Shown one piece after another: positions 1-6,070 of a stretch of DNA of 9,931 nucleotides (position 1 is its first letter; each line of letters starts with the position of its first letter). Position numbers and translations under genes: made by a program. Origin of the DNA: an uncultured Blautia sp. (GTDB lineage Bacteria > Bacillota > Clostridia > Lachnospirales > Lachnospiraceae); the NCBI GenBank assembly GCA_934394595.1, contig CAKRRX010000094.1, forward strand, positions 1 to 9,931, read 5' to 3'. The notes beneath the pieces are model-generated. The model was not told where the DNA came from. It was given only the letters and a program-made list of their open reading frames with translations, and did no database searches.

Positions 1-144
1 AACTCCATTCGAAGCAAGACCGAATAGAAAGCGATACGGCTGCCCGTCGTGCTTTCAGGTGGGTCGCTTGAGCCTTCTGGCAACAGGAGGCCTAGACAGA
101 TGATCACTCAATGACATAACCCGGCTTATCGGTCTGCTTGCGTA
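1..144 (+). ncRNA. rnpB: RNase P RNA (M1 RNA), 3' portion, cut by the left window edge
   Basis: This is the catalytic RNA of ribonuclease P, which trims the 5' leader from precursor tRNAs. The 3' half is visible. It has the conserved CGAAGCAAGACC block near the left edge, the GGTCGCTTGAGCC...GGCAACAGG...GGCCTAGACAGATGA segment, and the P4-forming block around 114-129 (ACATAACCCGGCTTA). These match the order and spacing of bacterial type A RNase P RNA. The 5' half lies outside the window, so the P1 pairing that fixes the exact 3' end cannot be checked; the end near 144 is placed just before the terminator. A T replaces the G found at one position of the E. coli P4-strand block. This may be normal lineage variation. 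Confidence 0.93.
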
Positions 145-145
145 C

Positions 146-179
146 AAAAAAGGATCCTGCTTTGCAGGATCTTTTTTTT
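146..179 (+). terminator. Intrinsic terminator of rnpB
   Basis: A perfect 8-bp stem (153-160 with 164-171, GATCCTGC) closes a TTT loop. It is followed by eight T residues at 172-179 and preceded by six A residues. It lies directly after the rnpB 3' end on the + strand. Confidence 0.93.
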
Positions 180-182
180 GAT

Positions 183-215
183 AAAAAAAGCTCCGCCGTG
201 CTGGCACGGCAGAGC
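183..215 (-). terminator. Intrinsic terminator of pyrBI
   Basis: On the minus strand an 11-bp GC-rich stem (215-205 with 200-190, one G-U pair) closes a CCAG loop. Seven T residues follow (189-183). It begins 12 bases after the pyrI stop codon and ends the pyrBI transcript. It sits back to back with the rnpB terminator. Confidence 0.92.
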
Positions 216-226
216 CTGAAAAATAC

Positions 227-664
227 TTATTTATTTCTGTGTCCTCTGTATTTCTCTTCACAGTATTTACATCTGTAAACTTCTTTTTCCTCATCTGCCA
301 GAACAAATATCTGATCCAGCCCCTGCTCAATAGAGGTAATGCAGCGAGGATTCTTGCAGCGGATCACATTTACCACCTGTTTCGGGAGACGAAGCTCTTT
401 TTTCTCAACGATCTTTTCATCTTTGATGATGTTGACTGTGATATTGTGGTCGATGAATCCCAAAATGTCAAGGTCAAGGTCTTCAATAGGGCATTCAACC
501 TTGATAATGTCCTTTTTACCCATTTTGTTGCTTTTTGCATTTTTGATGATCGCAACAGTGCAGTCAAGCTTATCAAGCTTCAGATCATGATAGATGGTCA
601 TGGCCTTTCCTGCTTTGATATGGTCTAATACATAACCCTCACGAAGGGCTCCAACATTTAACAT
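227..664 (-). CDS. pyrI: Aspartate carbamoyltransferase regulatory chain
   Basis: This 145-residue regulatory subunit of aspartate transcarbamoylase binds nucleotide effectors (CTP/UTP and ATP in the E. coli enzyme) and links catalytic trimers into the holoenzyme. The N-terminal part (about 1-95) is the nucleotide-binding domain. The C-terminal zinc domain has the four expected cysteines as CKNPRC (C103, C108) and CKYC (C132, C135), matching C109/C114/C138/C141 of E. coli PyrI. The length is close to the E. coli protein (about 153). The ATG overlaps the end of pyrB by 7 nt, and its GGAGG (675-679) lies inside pyrB, so translation is probably coupled. A terminator follows the stop codon. The paired zinc cysteines and the pyrB neighbour make the call firm. 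Which nucleotides regulate this particular enzyme cannot be told from sequence. Confidence 0.96.
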   Translation of the reverse strand: MLNVGALREGYVLDHIKAGKAMTIYHDLKLDKLDCTVAIIKNAKSNKMGKKDIIKVECPIEDLDLDILGFIDHNITVNIIKDEKIVEKKELRLPKQVVNVIRCKNPRCITSIEQGLDQIFVLADEEKEVYRCKYCEEKYRGHRNK

Positions 665-1581
665 GGCAGTTCCACCTCCAGTAATGTAAGAATCAGGGCC
701 ATACGTACATATACGCCGTACTGAGCCTGTTTAAAATATGCAGCTCTTGGATCAGAATCTACTTCAACGGAAATCTCATTGACACGTGGAAGTGGATGGA
801 GAATATACATATCTTTCTTTGCAAGCTCCAGCTTCTGCTTGTCCAGTATGTAGAAATCCTTCATACGTACATAATCTTCCTCGTTAAAGAAACGCTCTTT
901 CTGAACACGGGTCATGTAAAGGATATCCAGATCCGGGATAGCATCCTCAAGACGCTCTTCCTCTACAAATTCGATATTGTTTTTCAGCAGTACGTCCTCG
1001 CGGATGTAGCTTGGGATACGCAGCTCCTCAGGAGAGATCAGCACAAACTTGACATTTGGATAACGAACCAGTGCTTCGATCAGGGAGTGAACAGTACGGC
1101 CAAATTTCAGATCTCCGCACAGACCAATGGTAAGGTTGTCAAGACGTCCTTTTAAAGAACGGATGGTAAGTAAATCGGTAAGTGTCTGAGTAGGATGCTG
1201 ATGACCACCGTCTCCGGCGTTGATAACAGGAATATTAGAAACCATAGAAGCTACAAGGGGAGCGCCTTCTTTAGGATGACGCATAGCGCAGATATCTGCG
1301 TAGCAGGAAACAACTCGAATGGTGTCGGCAACTGTCTCACCTTTTGCTGCGGAACTGGAATCTGCAGATGAGAAACCGAGAACCTTACCACCAAGGTTCA
1401 TCATAGCTGCCTCGAAGCTGAGACGGGTACGGGTACTTGGCTCATAGAAAAGAGTGGCAAGACGTTTGTCGTCGCAGACATGTGCATATTTTTTGGGGTT
1501 TTTCTCAATATCGCTGGCCAGATCCAGAAGTTTCTCAAGCTCCGGAACGCTCAGGTCCAGCGGACTCATTAAGTGCCTCAT
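658..1581 (-). CDS. pyrB: Aspartate carbamoyltransferase catalytic chain
   Basis: This enzyme condenses carbamoyl phosphate with L-aspartate to carbamoyl aspartate, the committed step of pyrimidine synthesis in the cytoplasm. The product is 307 residues (E. coli 311). Motifs appear in the expected order: the carbamoyl-phosphate loop STRTR (49-53), the 80s loop SSSAAKGET (75-83) whose Ser and Lys reach into the neighbouring subunit, HPTQ (129-132), GRTVHSL (161-167), HPLPR (262-266) and DPRAAYF (277-283). The frame is open further upstream, to an ATG at 1638, but I place the start at 1581. A GGAGG lies 6 nt before that ATG, the predicted promoter -10 box overlaps the longer N-terminus, and the family length fits. 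The start at 1569 (MSPLDLS) is less well placed relative to the Shine-Dalgarno. pyrI follows with a 7-nt overlap, so this is the regulated dodecamer-type ATCase. Confidence 0.97.
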   Translation of the reverse strand: MRHLMSPLDLSVPELEKLLDLASDIEKNPKKYAHVCDDKRLATLFYEPSTRTRLSFEAAMMNLGGKVLGFSSADSSSAAKGETVADTIRVVSCYADICAMRHPKEGAPLVASMVSNIPVINAGDGGHQHPTQTLTDLLTIRSLKGRLDNLTIGLCGDLKFGRTVHSLIEALVRYPNVKFVLISPEELRIPSYIREDVLLKNNIEFVEEERLEDAIPDLDILYMTRVQKERFFNEEDYVRMKDFYILDKQKLELAKKDMYILHPLPRVNEISVEVDSDPRAAYFKQAQYGVYVRMALILTLLEVELPC

Positions 1582-1587
1582 GATATA

Positions 1588-1592
1588 CCTCC
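1588..1592 (-). promoter_or_regulatory. Ribosome binding site fixing the pyrB start
   Basis: GGAGG on the minus strand, 6 nt before the ATG at 1581. It selects this start over the in-frame ATG at 1638, which would lie at the promoter -10 box. Confidence 0.88.
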
Positions 1593-1633
1593 ATTTGATC
1601 ATTTGGTTTTTATTGTTCAAAGCTCTTCGACCT

Positions 1634-1662
1634 ATCATATACTAATTGGAGTGATTTTTCAA
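1634..1662 (-). promoter_or_regulatory. Sigma-A type promoter of pyrBI
   Basis: On the minus strand there is a -35 TTGAAA (1662-1657), a 17-bp spacer and a -10 TATGAT (1639-1634), each box matching consensus at five of six positions. Transcription should start near 1627, giving a leader of about 45 nt. That leader holds the ribosome binding site but no terminator/antiterminator pair and no recognisable PyrR site. The stop codon of the upstream membrane-protein gene (1661-1659) lies inside the -35 box. Confidence 0.82.
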
Positions 1663-2048
1663 GAAGATTTTGTAAGTATTTTCTCAAAAAACAATCCGGC
1701 AAAAAACCAGACCGGAAGATAGTCAAGACGGATGATTCCCCGGTATTGATGGGGAGCATGGGAGTAATCCCAGGGACACATGTGAAAGGCTTGCAAAATA
1801 GAGCCGCTGGTGAATTCTCCCACATAAAAACCTGCAGTATATAAGGATCCCCGCAGCAGAACTGGAAAGTTTTTTATTTTCTGATAAACCGGCAGGATCA
1901 GAGATGCACAGCCGTAAATGGGGAACATAAGAAGGGATGTGGTGCCTTTCATGGCAAAATCTCCTCTCAGCAGGGCATGCAGTCCGGTCCATAAAATTTC
2001 CAGACACCATCCAACCAGGCCGCAGAAGAGAAACGGATGTTTTTTCAT
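1659..2048 (-). CDS. CmpB-family putative membrane protein (ABC-permease-like, PF06541 type)
   Basis: This 129-residue integral membrane protein has about four hydrophobic segments (roughly 5-27, 36-56, 62-88 and 104-125). The C-terminal half carries the pattern I associate with the family named 'putative ABC transporter permease/CmpB', common in Lachnospiraceae: a YVGEFTSG segment (75-82), WDYS (93-96), a Gly in YRGII (102-106), and WFxxGLxxE (114-122). Despite that name, no ATPase or substrate-binding gene is adjacent, and its biochemical role is unknown. The start is supported by GGAGG 8 nt upstream of the ATG. The gene is divergent from folC. Its 3' end overlaps the pyrBI promoter, so read-through into pyrBI is possible. 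No clear promoter was found for it in the 124-bp divergent gap. The family call rests on motif memory, not a search. Confidence 0.72.
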   Translation of the reverse strand: MKKHPFLFCGLVGWCLEILWTGLHALLRGDFAMKGTTSLLMFPIYGCASLILPVYQKIKNFPVLLRGSLYTAGFYVGEFTSGSILQAFHMCPWDYSHAPHQYRGIIRLDYLPVWFFAGLFFEKILTKSS

Positions 2049-2093
2049 GTAAAAAGCCTCCCTTGTGTGAAGATAAAATTAACATTCCCATTC

Positions 2094-2122
2094 TTGATAA
2101 ATTTATTCTGCGAATGTATAAT
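2094..2122 (+). promoter_or_regulatory. Sigma-A type promoter of folC-pheA
   Basis: A -35 TTGATA (2094-2099), a 17-bp spacer and a perfect -10 TATAAT (2117-2122) precede folC. Transcription should begin near 2128-2130, about 45 nt before the start codon. Confidence 0.88.
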
Positions 2123-2127
2123 GAAAG

Positions 2128-2146
2128 AAATCTGCGGCGCAGATTT
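2128..2146 (+). promoter_or_regulatory. Stem-loop at the 5' end of the folC mRNA
   Basis: A perfect 8-bp inverted repeat (AAATCTGC, 2128-2135, with GCAGATTT, 2139-2146) closes a GGC loop, almost exactly at the predicted transcription start. It lacks a long U tract, so it is not a good terminator. It could be a 5'-stabilising hairpin or a DNA operator; the sequence does not decide. Confidence 0.55.
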
Positions 2147-2172
2147 TCAGGGAACAATCGGAGGAAATATTT

Positions 2173-3465
2173 ATGGATTATAAACAGAGCCGGGCTTATA
2201 TTGATGAGGCGGCAAAATATGGTGCAGTATTAGGACTTGACAATATGCGTGAAATGTTGAAAAGATTGGGAAATCCCCAGGATTCTCTTTCTTATGTTCA
2301 CGTAGCCGGAACCAATGGAAAGGGTTCTGTTATTGCTTATTTATATCATACACTTACCCATGCAGGTTATCGCGTGGGCAGATACATATCACCCACTTTG
2401 TATTCTTACAGGGAACGGCTGGAAGTGGCGGGGGAGAGGATTTCACATGAGGAGTTTGCAAATGTGATCACTGCTATTTCAGAAGTTATCCATCAGATGA
2501 CAGAGGAAGGTCTTCCACATCCCACACCTTTTGAAATTGAGACTGCGGCGGCATTTTTATATTTTAAAGAGCAGAACTGCGACCTTGTTCTTCTGGAAGT
2601 TGGAATGGGCGGAAATATGGACGCTACCAATATCATAAAAAATACCAGGCTGGCAGTGCTGGTTTCTGTCAGCATGGATCATATGTCATTTCTTGGCAAT
2701 ACCCTTGGTGAAATTGCAGAGAAAAAGGCCGGAATCATCAAGCCGGGCTGTAAGGTGGTTACCACAAAACAGCAAAAAGAAGCAGAGCAGGTGATCCTGT
2801 CTGTCTGTGAAAAACAGGGTGTACCTTATGTGATTTCCGATCCTTCTGAGGCTGAAATCCTGGAAGAAAGTGTATTTGGTCAGAAATTTATTTATGCAGG
2901 GGAAAATTATGAAATTCCACTTGCAGGAGTTTATCAGAAGGAAAATGCAGTACTTGCTCTGCATGCACTGGAACTTCTGGATGAGATGGGCTGGCATACC
3001 ACTTTGCAGCAGCGAAAAGAGGGCCTTGCCGGAACCAGCTGGCAGGGGCGCTTTACCGTTATTAATAAGAAGCCTTTGTTTATTGTAGATGGGGCACACA
3101 ATCCAGGTGCGGCAGATCAGATGGCAGAGTCCATCCGGCACTATTTTAAAGGGAAAAATCTGATCTACATCATGGGAGTTTTTGCTGACAAGGATTATGA
3201 TGCAGTCCTTCAGAAGACGGCTCATTTTGCACAGAAGATCTTTACCATACAGACACCGGATAACCCAAGAGCTCTGTCGGCAGAGGAGCTTGCCAGGGCA
3301 GCCAGGAAATATAATTCTTCTGCAGAGAGTACCGACAGTATCCTGGAGGCAGTAAATAAGGCTTTGACTCTTGCAAAGGAAGAGGATGTGATCCTGGCTT
3401 TTGGATCTCTTTCCTTTATCGGAGAACTTACCAAAGCAGTACAGGATGAAAAAAACAGGAATTGA
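2173..3465 (+). CDS. folC: Bifunctional dihydrofolate synthase / folylpolyglutamate synthase
   Basis: This cytoplasmic Mur-ligase-family enzyme couples L-glutamate to dihydropteroate and/or extends the polyglutamate tail of reduced folates, using ATP. The 430-residue length is typical. Motifs seen are the P-loop AGTNGKGS (45-52), LEVGMGG with the magnesium-binding Glu (E142), SMDHMSFLG with the conserved His (H170), EKKAGIIKPG with the lysine usually carbamylated in this family (about K185), WQGRF (290-294), DGAHNP (306-311), which starts the C-terminal domain, and GSLSFIGE (411-418). The start is supported by GGAGG 8 nt before the ATG and a strong promoter upstream. pheA follows after 11 bp, so the two are cotranscribed. 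Motifs cannot tell whether both activities are present in this copy. Confidence 0.95.
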   Translation: MDYKQSRAYIDEAAKYGAVLGLDNMREMLKRLGNPQDSLSYVHVAGTNGKGSVIAYLYHTLTHAGYRVGRYISPTLYSYRERLEVAGERISHEEFANVITAISEVIHQMTEEGLPHPTPFEIETAAAFLYFKEQNCDLVLLEVGMGGNMDATNIIKNTRLAVLVSVSMDHMSFLGNTLGEIAEKKAGIIKPGCKVVTTKQQKEAEQVILSVCEKQGVPYVISDPSEAEILEESVFGQKFIYAGENYEIPLAGVYQKENAVLALHALELLDEMGWHTTLQQRKEGLAGTSWQGRFTVINKKPLFIVDGAHNPGAADQMAESIRHYFKGKNLIYIMGVFADKDYDAVLQKTAHFAQKIFTIQTPDNPRALSAEELARAARKYNSSAESTDSILEAVNKALTLAKEEDVILAFGSLSFIGELTKAVQDEKNRN

Positions 3466-3470
3466 GAGGA
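3465..3470 (+). promoter_or_regulatory. Ribosome binding site fixing the pheA start
   Basis: AGAGGA lies 6 nt before the ATG at 3477 and begins on the last base of the folC stop codon. It excludes the in-frame TTG at 3462, which has no such site upstream. Confidence 0.72.
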
Positions 3471-3476
3471 AACAGT

Positions 3477-4607
3477 ATGACAGATTTGCAGGAATGCAGA
3501 CAGCAGATAGATAAGATTGATGACCAGATCGTGAAGCTTTTTGAAGAGCGAATGAAGGTCTGTGAGGAAGTGGCGCAATATAAGATCCGTACCGGAAAAC
3601 AGGTTCTGGATCCACAGAGGGAACATGCTAAGCTGGAGGAAATCCGTGGGAAAGCCCATGGAGAATTTAATGCGCTGGGAGCCCAGGAGCTTTTTCAGCA
3701 GATCATGGCTATCAGCAGGAAGCGCCAGTATCAGCTTCTCACAGAATTTGGGCCAAAAGAAAAGGAAAATTTTCAGATGGTAGACCAGCTTCCCAGAAAT
3801 AATGTAACAGTTGTTTTTCAGGGAGTCGAGGGAGCTTACAGTTATGGTGCCATGCGTGCTTACTTTGAAGAGGATATCAAAAGCTATCATGTAAAACTGT
3901 TCCGGGATGCCATGGAAGAAGTGGCTGCCGGAAGGGCAGATTACGCAGTTCTTCCTATTGAGAATTCCACAGCCGGGATCGTGGCAGATATTTATGATCT
4001 GCTGACAGAATATAATCTGTATATTGTAGGAGAACAGGTACTGAAAGTAGAACATGTTCTCCTTGGACTGCCGGAAGCAAAGCTTTCCGATGTTTCCTGT
4101 GTGTATTCCCACCCACAGGGTCTTTCCCAGTGCAGGGAATACCTGGAGGAACACAGACAGTGGAAAAACGTTGCTGTGAGCAATACGGCAGCTGCAGCCA
4201 AAAAGGTCAGTGAAGAGCAGGATAAAACCCATGCAGCCATTGCAAGCAGGGATGCGGGGGAATTTTATAATCTGAAGATCCTGGCAGAAAATATCTGCAA
4301 AAATGACAGCAATGTAACCAGATTTATTGTTCTGGCAAAGAAACCGGTGTATGAGAATAGCAGCTCCAAGATCAGCGTGTGCTTCGAAGCCCGTCATGAG
4401 AGCGGAACGCTTTACAATGTACTTTCCCACATGATCTATAATGGGCTGAATATGACAAAGATCGAATCCCGTCCTATTGTGGGAAAAACCTGGGAATACC
4501 GTTTCTTCGTGGATTTTGAGGGGAATCTGAGGGACAGTGCAGTGAAGAATGCACTGCGTGGGATGGAAGCCGAAACCGGTTACCTGAAGATTCTTGGTAA
4601 TTATTGA
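3477..4607 (+). CDS. pheA: Chorismate mutase / prephenate dehydratase (P-protein) with ACT domain
   Basis: This bifunctional enzyme makes phenylpyruvate from chorismate through prephenate, for phenylalanine synthesis. The 376-residue protein has three parts, as in E. coli PheA (386). An AroQ-type chorismate mutase (about 1-90) shows R8, R25, K36, D45, R48, E49, S80 and Q84 at the positions of the E. coli active-site residues. The prephenate dehydratase domain (about 108-288) has GVEGAYSYGA (116-125), PIENSTAGIV (160-169), SHPQGLSQC (211-219) and the catalytic TRF (281-283). The ACT domain (about 297-376) carries GTLY (310-313) and ESRP (330-333), the regions that bind phenylalanine in feedback-inhibited members, so the enzyme is probably feedback regulated. 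It is the second gene of the folC operon. Pairing with folC may reflect the shared use of chorismate, an inference only. Confidence 0.96.
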   Translation: MTDLQECRQQIDKIDDQIVKLFEERMKVCEEVAQYKIRTGKQVLDPQREHAKLEEIRGKAHGEFNALGAQELFQQIMAISRKRQYQLLTEFGPKEKENFQMVDQLPRNNVTVVFQGVEGAYSYGAMRAYFEEDIKSYHVKLFRDAMEEVAAGRADYAVLPIENSTAGIVADIYDLLTEYNLYIVGEQVLKVEHVLLGLPEAKLSDVSCVYSHPQGLSQCREYLEEHRQWKNVAVSNTAAAAKKVSEEQDKTHAAIASRDAGEFYNLKILAENICKNDSNVTRFIVLAKKPVYENSSSKISVCFEARHESGTLYNVLSHMIYNGLNMTKIESRPIVGKTWEYRFFVDFEGNLRDSAVKNALRGMEAETGYLKILGNY

Positions 4608-4613
4608 GAAAAC

Positions 4614-4652
4614 TTATCAGAGAATTTAAGAAAACTTTATCTGGTTTTAACA
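4614..4652 (+). promoter_or_regulatory. Possible PHO-box-like array of four hexamers, 11-bp period
   Basis: Four TTA-rich hexamers begin at 4614 (TTATCA), 4625 (TTTAAG), 4636 (TTTATC) and 4647 (TTAACA), spaced exactly 11 bp apart on one face of the helix. PhoB/PhoP-type regulators bind tandem hexamers of this kind (B. subtilis PhoP prefers TTAACA-like repeats with about 5-bp gaps). Only the last copy is a perfect match. A -10-like TAAAAT lies 9 bp downstream (4662-4667). The array precedes a polyphosphate operon, which makes phosphate control plausible, but AT-rich sequence can produce such patterns by chance. Confidence 0.35.
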
Positions 4653-4675
4653 TAAGAAAAGTAAAATGATAAAAC
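4647..4675 (+). promoter_or_regulatory. Weak candidate promoter of the DUF815-Ppx/HD-ppk1 operon
   Basis: Two readings are possible. One is a -35 TTAACA (4647-4652) with a 17-bp spacer and a -10 TAAAAC (4670-4675). The other is an activator-dependent promoter with a -10 TAAAAT at 4662-4667 and no recognisable -35. The 122-bp gap and the lack of a terminator-like structure mean read-through from folC-pheA is also possible. Confidence 0.35.
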
Positions 4676-4707
4676 GGCTGTAAATATTGCAGATCGGTAT
4701 TGCAGCC
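4676..4707 (+). promoter_or_regulatory. Hairpin in the leader before the DUF815 gene
   Basis: GGCTGT (4676-4681) pairs with GCAGCC (4702-4707), including one G-U pair. AATA with TATT can extend the stem past a bulged A. No U tract follows, so it is not an intrinsic terminator. It ends 22 nt before the start codon, near the 5' end of a transcript from the candidate promoter. Confidence 0.4.
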
Positions 4708-4729
4708 AGGGACTGAGAGGAAATAAAAA

Positions 4730-6034
4730 ATGGCAAGAACACAAGAATGTATCCTTTACCGTGACTTTGAGCATGGGGAGATACTGAACACAATGACATC
4801 ACTGATGAACAGCTATGAGGCAAAGGAAGAGATCAGTCAGCGAAAAGAGGAATTTTTCCATATGGCAGGAAGTCTGGTGGAAATGGCAGGAATGTACGGG
4901 TTCTCCGGAAATCTGTGGCATAATTACCTGACTCAGCTGCTGGTAAATCATGAAAATGCATTCAGCACCGCCAGCGAGATCAGAGGAGCTGTAGAAGGCA
5001 GCATCAACCACCTGGCTATGCATGATTTTGAAATCTTCAAGGAGCTTTATGATTTTGATCTTGGTGTTTTTGACCAGATATTTGGTACGGATTGTACCAG
5101 TTTCCTTCTGGATTATGTAAATATAGGATGTAACAGTAAGGTATACAATCAGAGAATCTGTGACCGCATCTGCGATATGAGTAAAACTCTGGCAAAGGCT
5201 GATACCGTGGATGAGTTTATGGCAGATATGGTACAGTTCTATAAGGATTTCGGTGTGGGAAAGCTGGGACTGAACAAGGCCTTCCGTATTGATCACGATG
5301 AAAATGGAGAAGTGGTCATTGTACCGATTACAAGGATCGCTCATGTAAATCTGGATGATCTGGTGGGATATGAGATCCCCAAGCAGAAGCTGATCGAGAA
5401 TACAGAGGCTTTTGTCCGTGGCAGAAAGGCAAACAACTGTCTTCTTTTTGGAGATGCAGGTACCGGAAAATCTTCCAGTATCAAGGGAATCCTGAACCGT
5501 TATTATGATGAAGGACTTCGTATCATTGAAGTGTACAAGCATCAGTTCCAGGATCTGAATGATGTGATCGCACAGATCAAAAACCGTAATTACAAATTTA
5601 TTCTCTACATGGATGATCTTTCTTTTGAGGAATTTGAAATTGAGTATAAATATTTAAAGGCTGTGATTGAGGGTGGTCTGGAAAAGAAACCGGACAACAT
5701 TTTGATCTATGCTACCAGCAACAGACGTCATCTTGTACGGGAAAAATCCGGAGATAAGCTTGAGGTGGCAGATGATGAAGATCTGCATTCCTCTGATACC
5801 GTACAGGAGAAGCTTTCTTTGGTATACCGCTTTGGTGTGCGTATCTATTTTGGAGCGCCAAACAAAAAAGAATTTCAGAATATCGTCACAACTCTGGCTG
5901 ACCGTTTTGGGGTTACCATGTCAAAGGAAGAGCTTCTGATGCAGGCAAATGCCTGGGAGCTTTCCCATGGCGGCCTGACGGGAAGAACAGCACAGCAGTT
6001 TATCGACCATATACTTGGCACCAGGGAAGAATAA
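4730..6034 (+). CDS. AAA+ ATPase of the DUF815 family with a long N-terminal domain
   Basis: This 434-residue protein has a P-loop ATPase domain of the AAA+ class (about 205-434). Visible elements are Walker A GDAGTGKSS (241-249), Walker B FILYMDD (290-296) followed by SFEE, a sensor-1-like ILIYATSNRRHL (324-335), and a DLHSSDTVQEKLSLVYRFG region (351-369). The segment before the P-loop (HVNLDDLVGYE, 205-215) and the post-Walker-B part are characteristic of DUF815, whose members have no firmly established function. The N-terminal 200 residues are mainly helical in composition, with no motif I recognise and no signal peptide or membrane helix, so the protein should be cytosolic. The start has AGAGG 9 nt upstream. 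It is the first gene of a likely operon with the Ppx/GppA-like HD protein (36 bp downstream) and ppk1, suggesting a remodelling or regulatory role in polyphosphate or stress physiology. That role is inferred from context only. Confidence 0.82.
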   Translation: MARTQECILYRDFEHGEILNTMTSLMNSYEAKEEISQRKEEFFHMAGSLVEMAGMYGFSGNLWHNYLTQLLVNHENAFSTASEIRGAVEGSINHLAMHDFEIFKELYDFDLGVFDQIFGTDCTSFLLDYVNIGCNSKVYNQRICDRICDMSKTLAKADTVDEFMADMVQFYKDFGVGKLGLNKAFRIDHDENGEVVIVPITRIAHVNLDDLVGYEIPKQKLIENTEAFVRGRKANNCLLFGDAGTGKSSSIKGILNRYYDEGLRIIEVYKHQFQDLNDVIAQIKNRNYKFILYMDDLSFEEFEIEYKYLKAVIEGGLEKKPDNILIYATSNRRHLVREKSGDKLEVADDEDLHSSDTVQEKLSLVYRFGVRIYFGAPNKKEFQNIVTTLADRFGVTMSKEELLMQANAWELSHGGLTGRTAQQFIDHILGTREE

Positions 6035-6070
6035 TAACAGTCAGATGAACCTGGGCAGGAGGGAAAACCT

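Noticed and set aside
114..129. One-base difference from the E. coli RNase P P4-strand block, considered as a damaged rnpB
   Set aside because: The rest of the conserved 3' half and its terminator are intact. The change is probably lineage variation, and the pairing partner lies outside the window.
1582..1627. Search for a PyrR site or UTP attenuator in the pyrB leader
   Set aside because: The leader is too short and holds no paired terminator/antiterminator or recognisable PyrR-binding loop.
1582..1638. Longer pyrB N-terminus starting at 1638
   Set aside because: The extra 19 codons would run back to the promoter -10 box. The ATG at 1581 has a GGAGG at 6 nt and gives the family length.
2686..3615. 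Long open frame on the minus strand opposite folC and the pheA start
   Set aside because: It lies wholly opposite strongly conserved genes, has cysteine- and phenylalanine-rich low-complexity composition typical of antisense frames, and has no matching domain.
3222..4430. 402-codon open frame on the minus strand opposite pheA
   Set aside because: Shadow of the conserved pheA frame; no recognisable protein motif.
4676..4707. Hairpin before the DUF815 gene considered as a terminator or riboswitch
   Set aside because: No U tract follows, the stem is short and bulged, and no known aptamer core is visible. Kept only as a leader hairpin.
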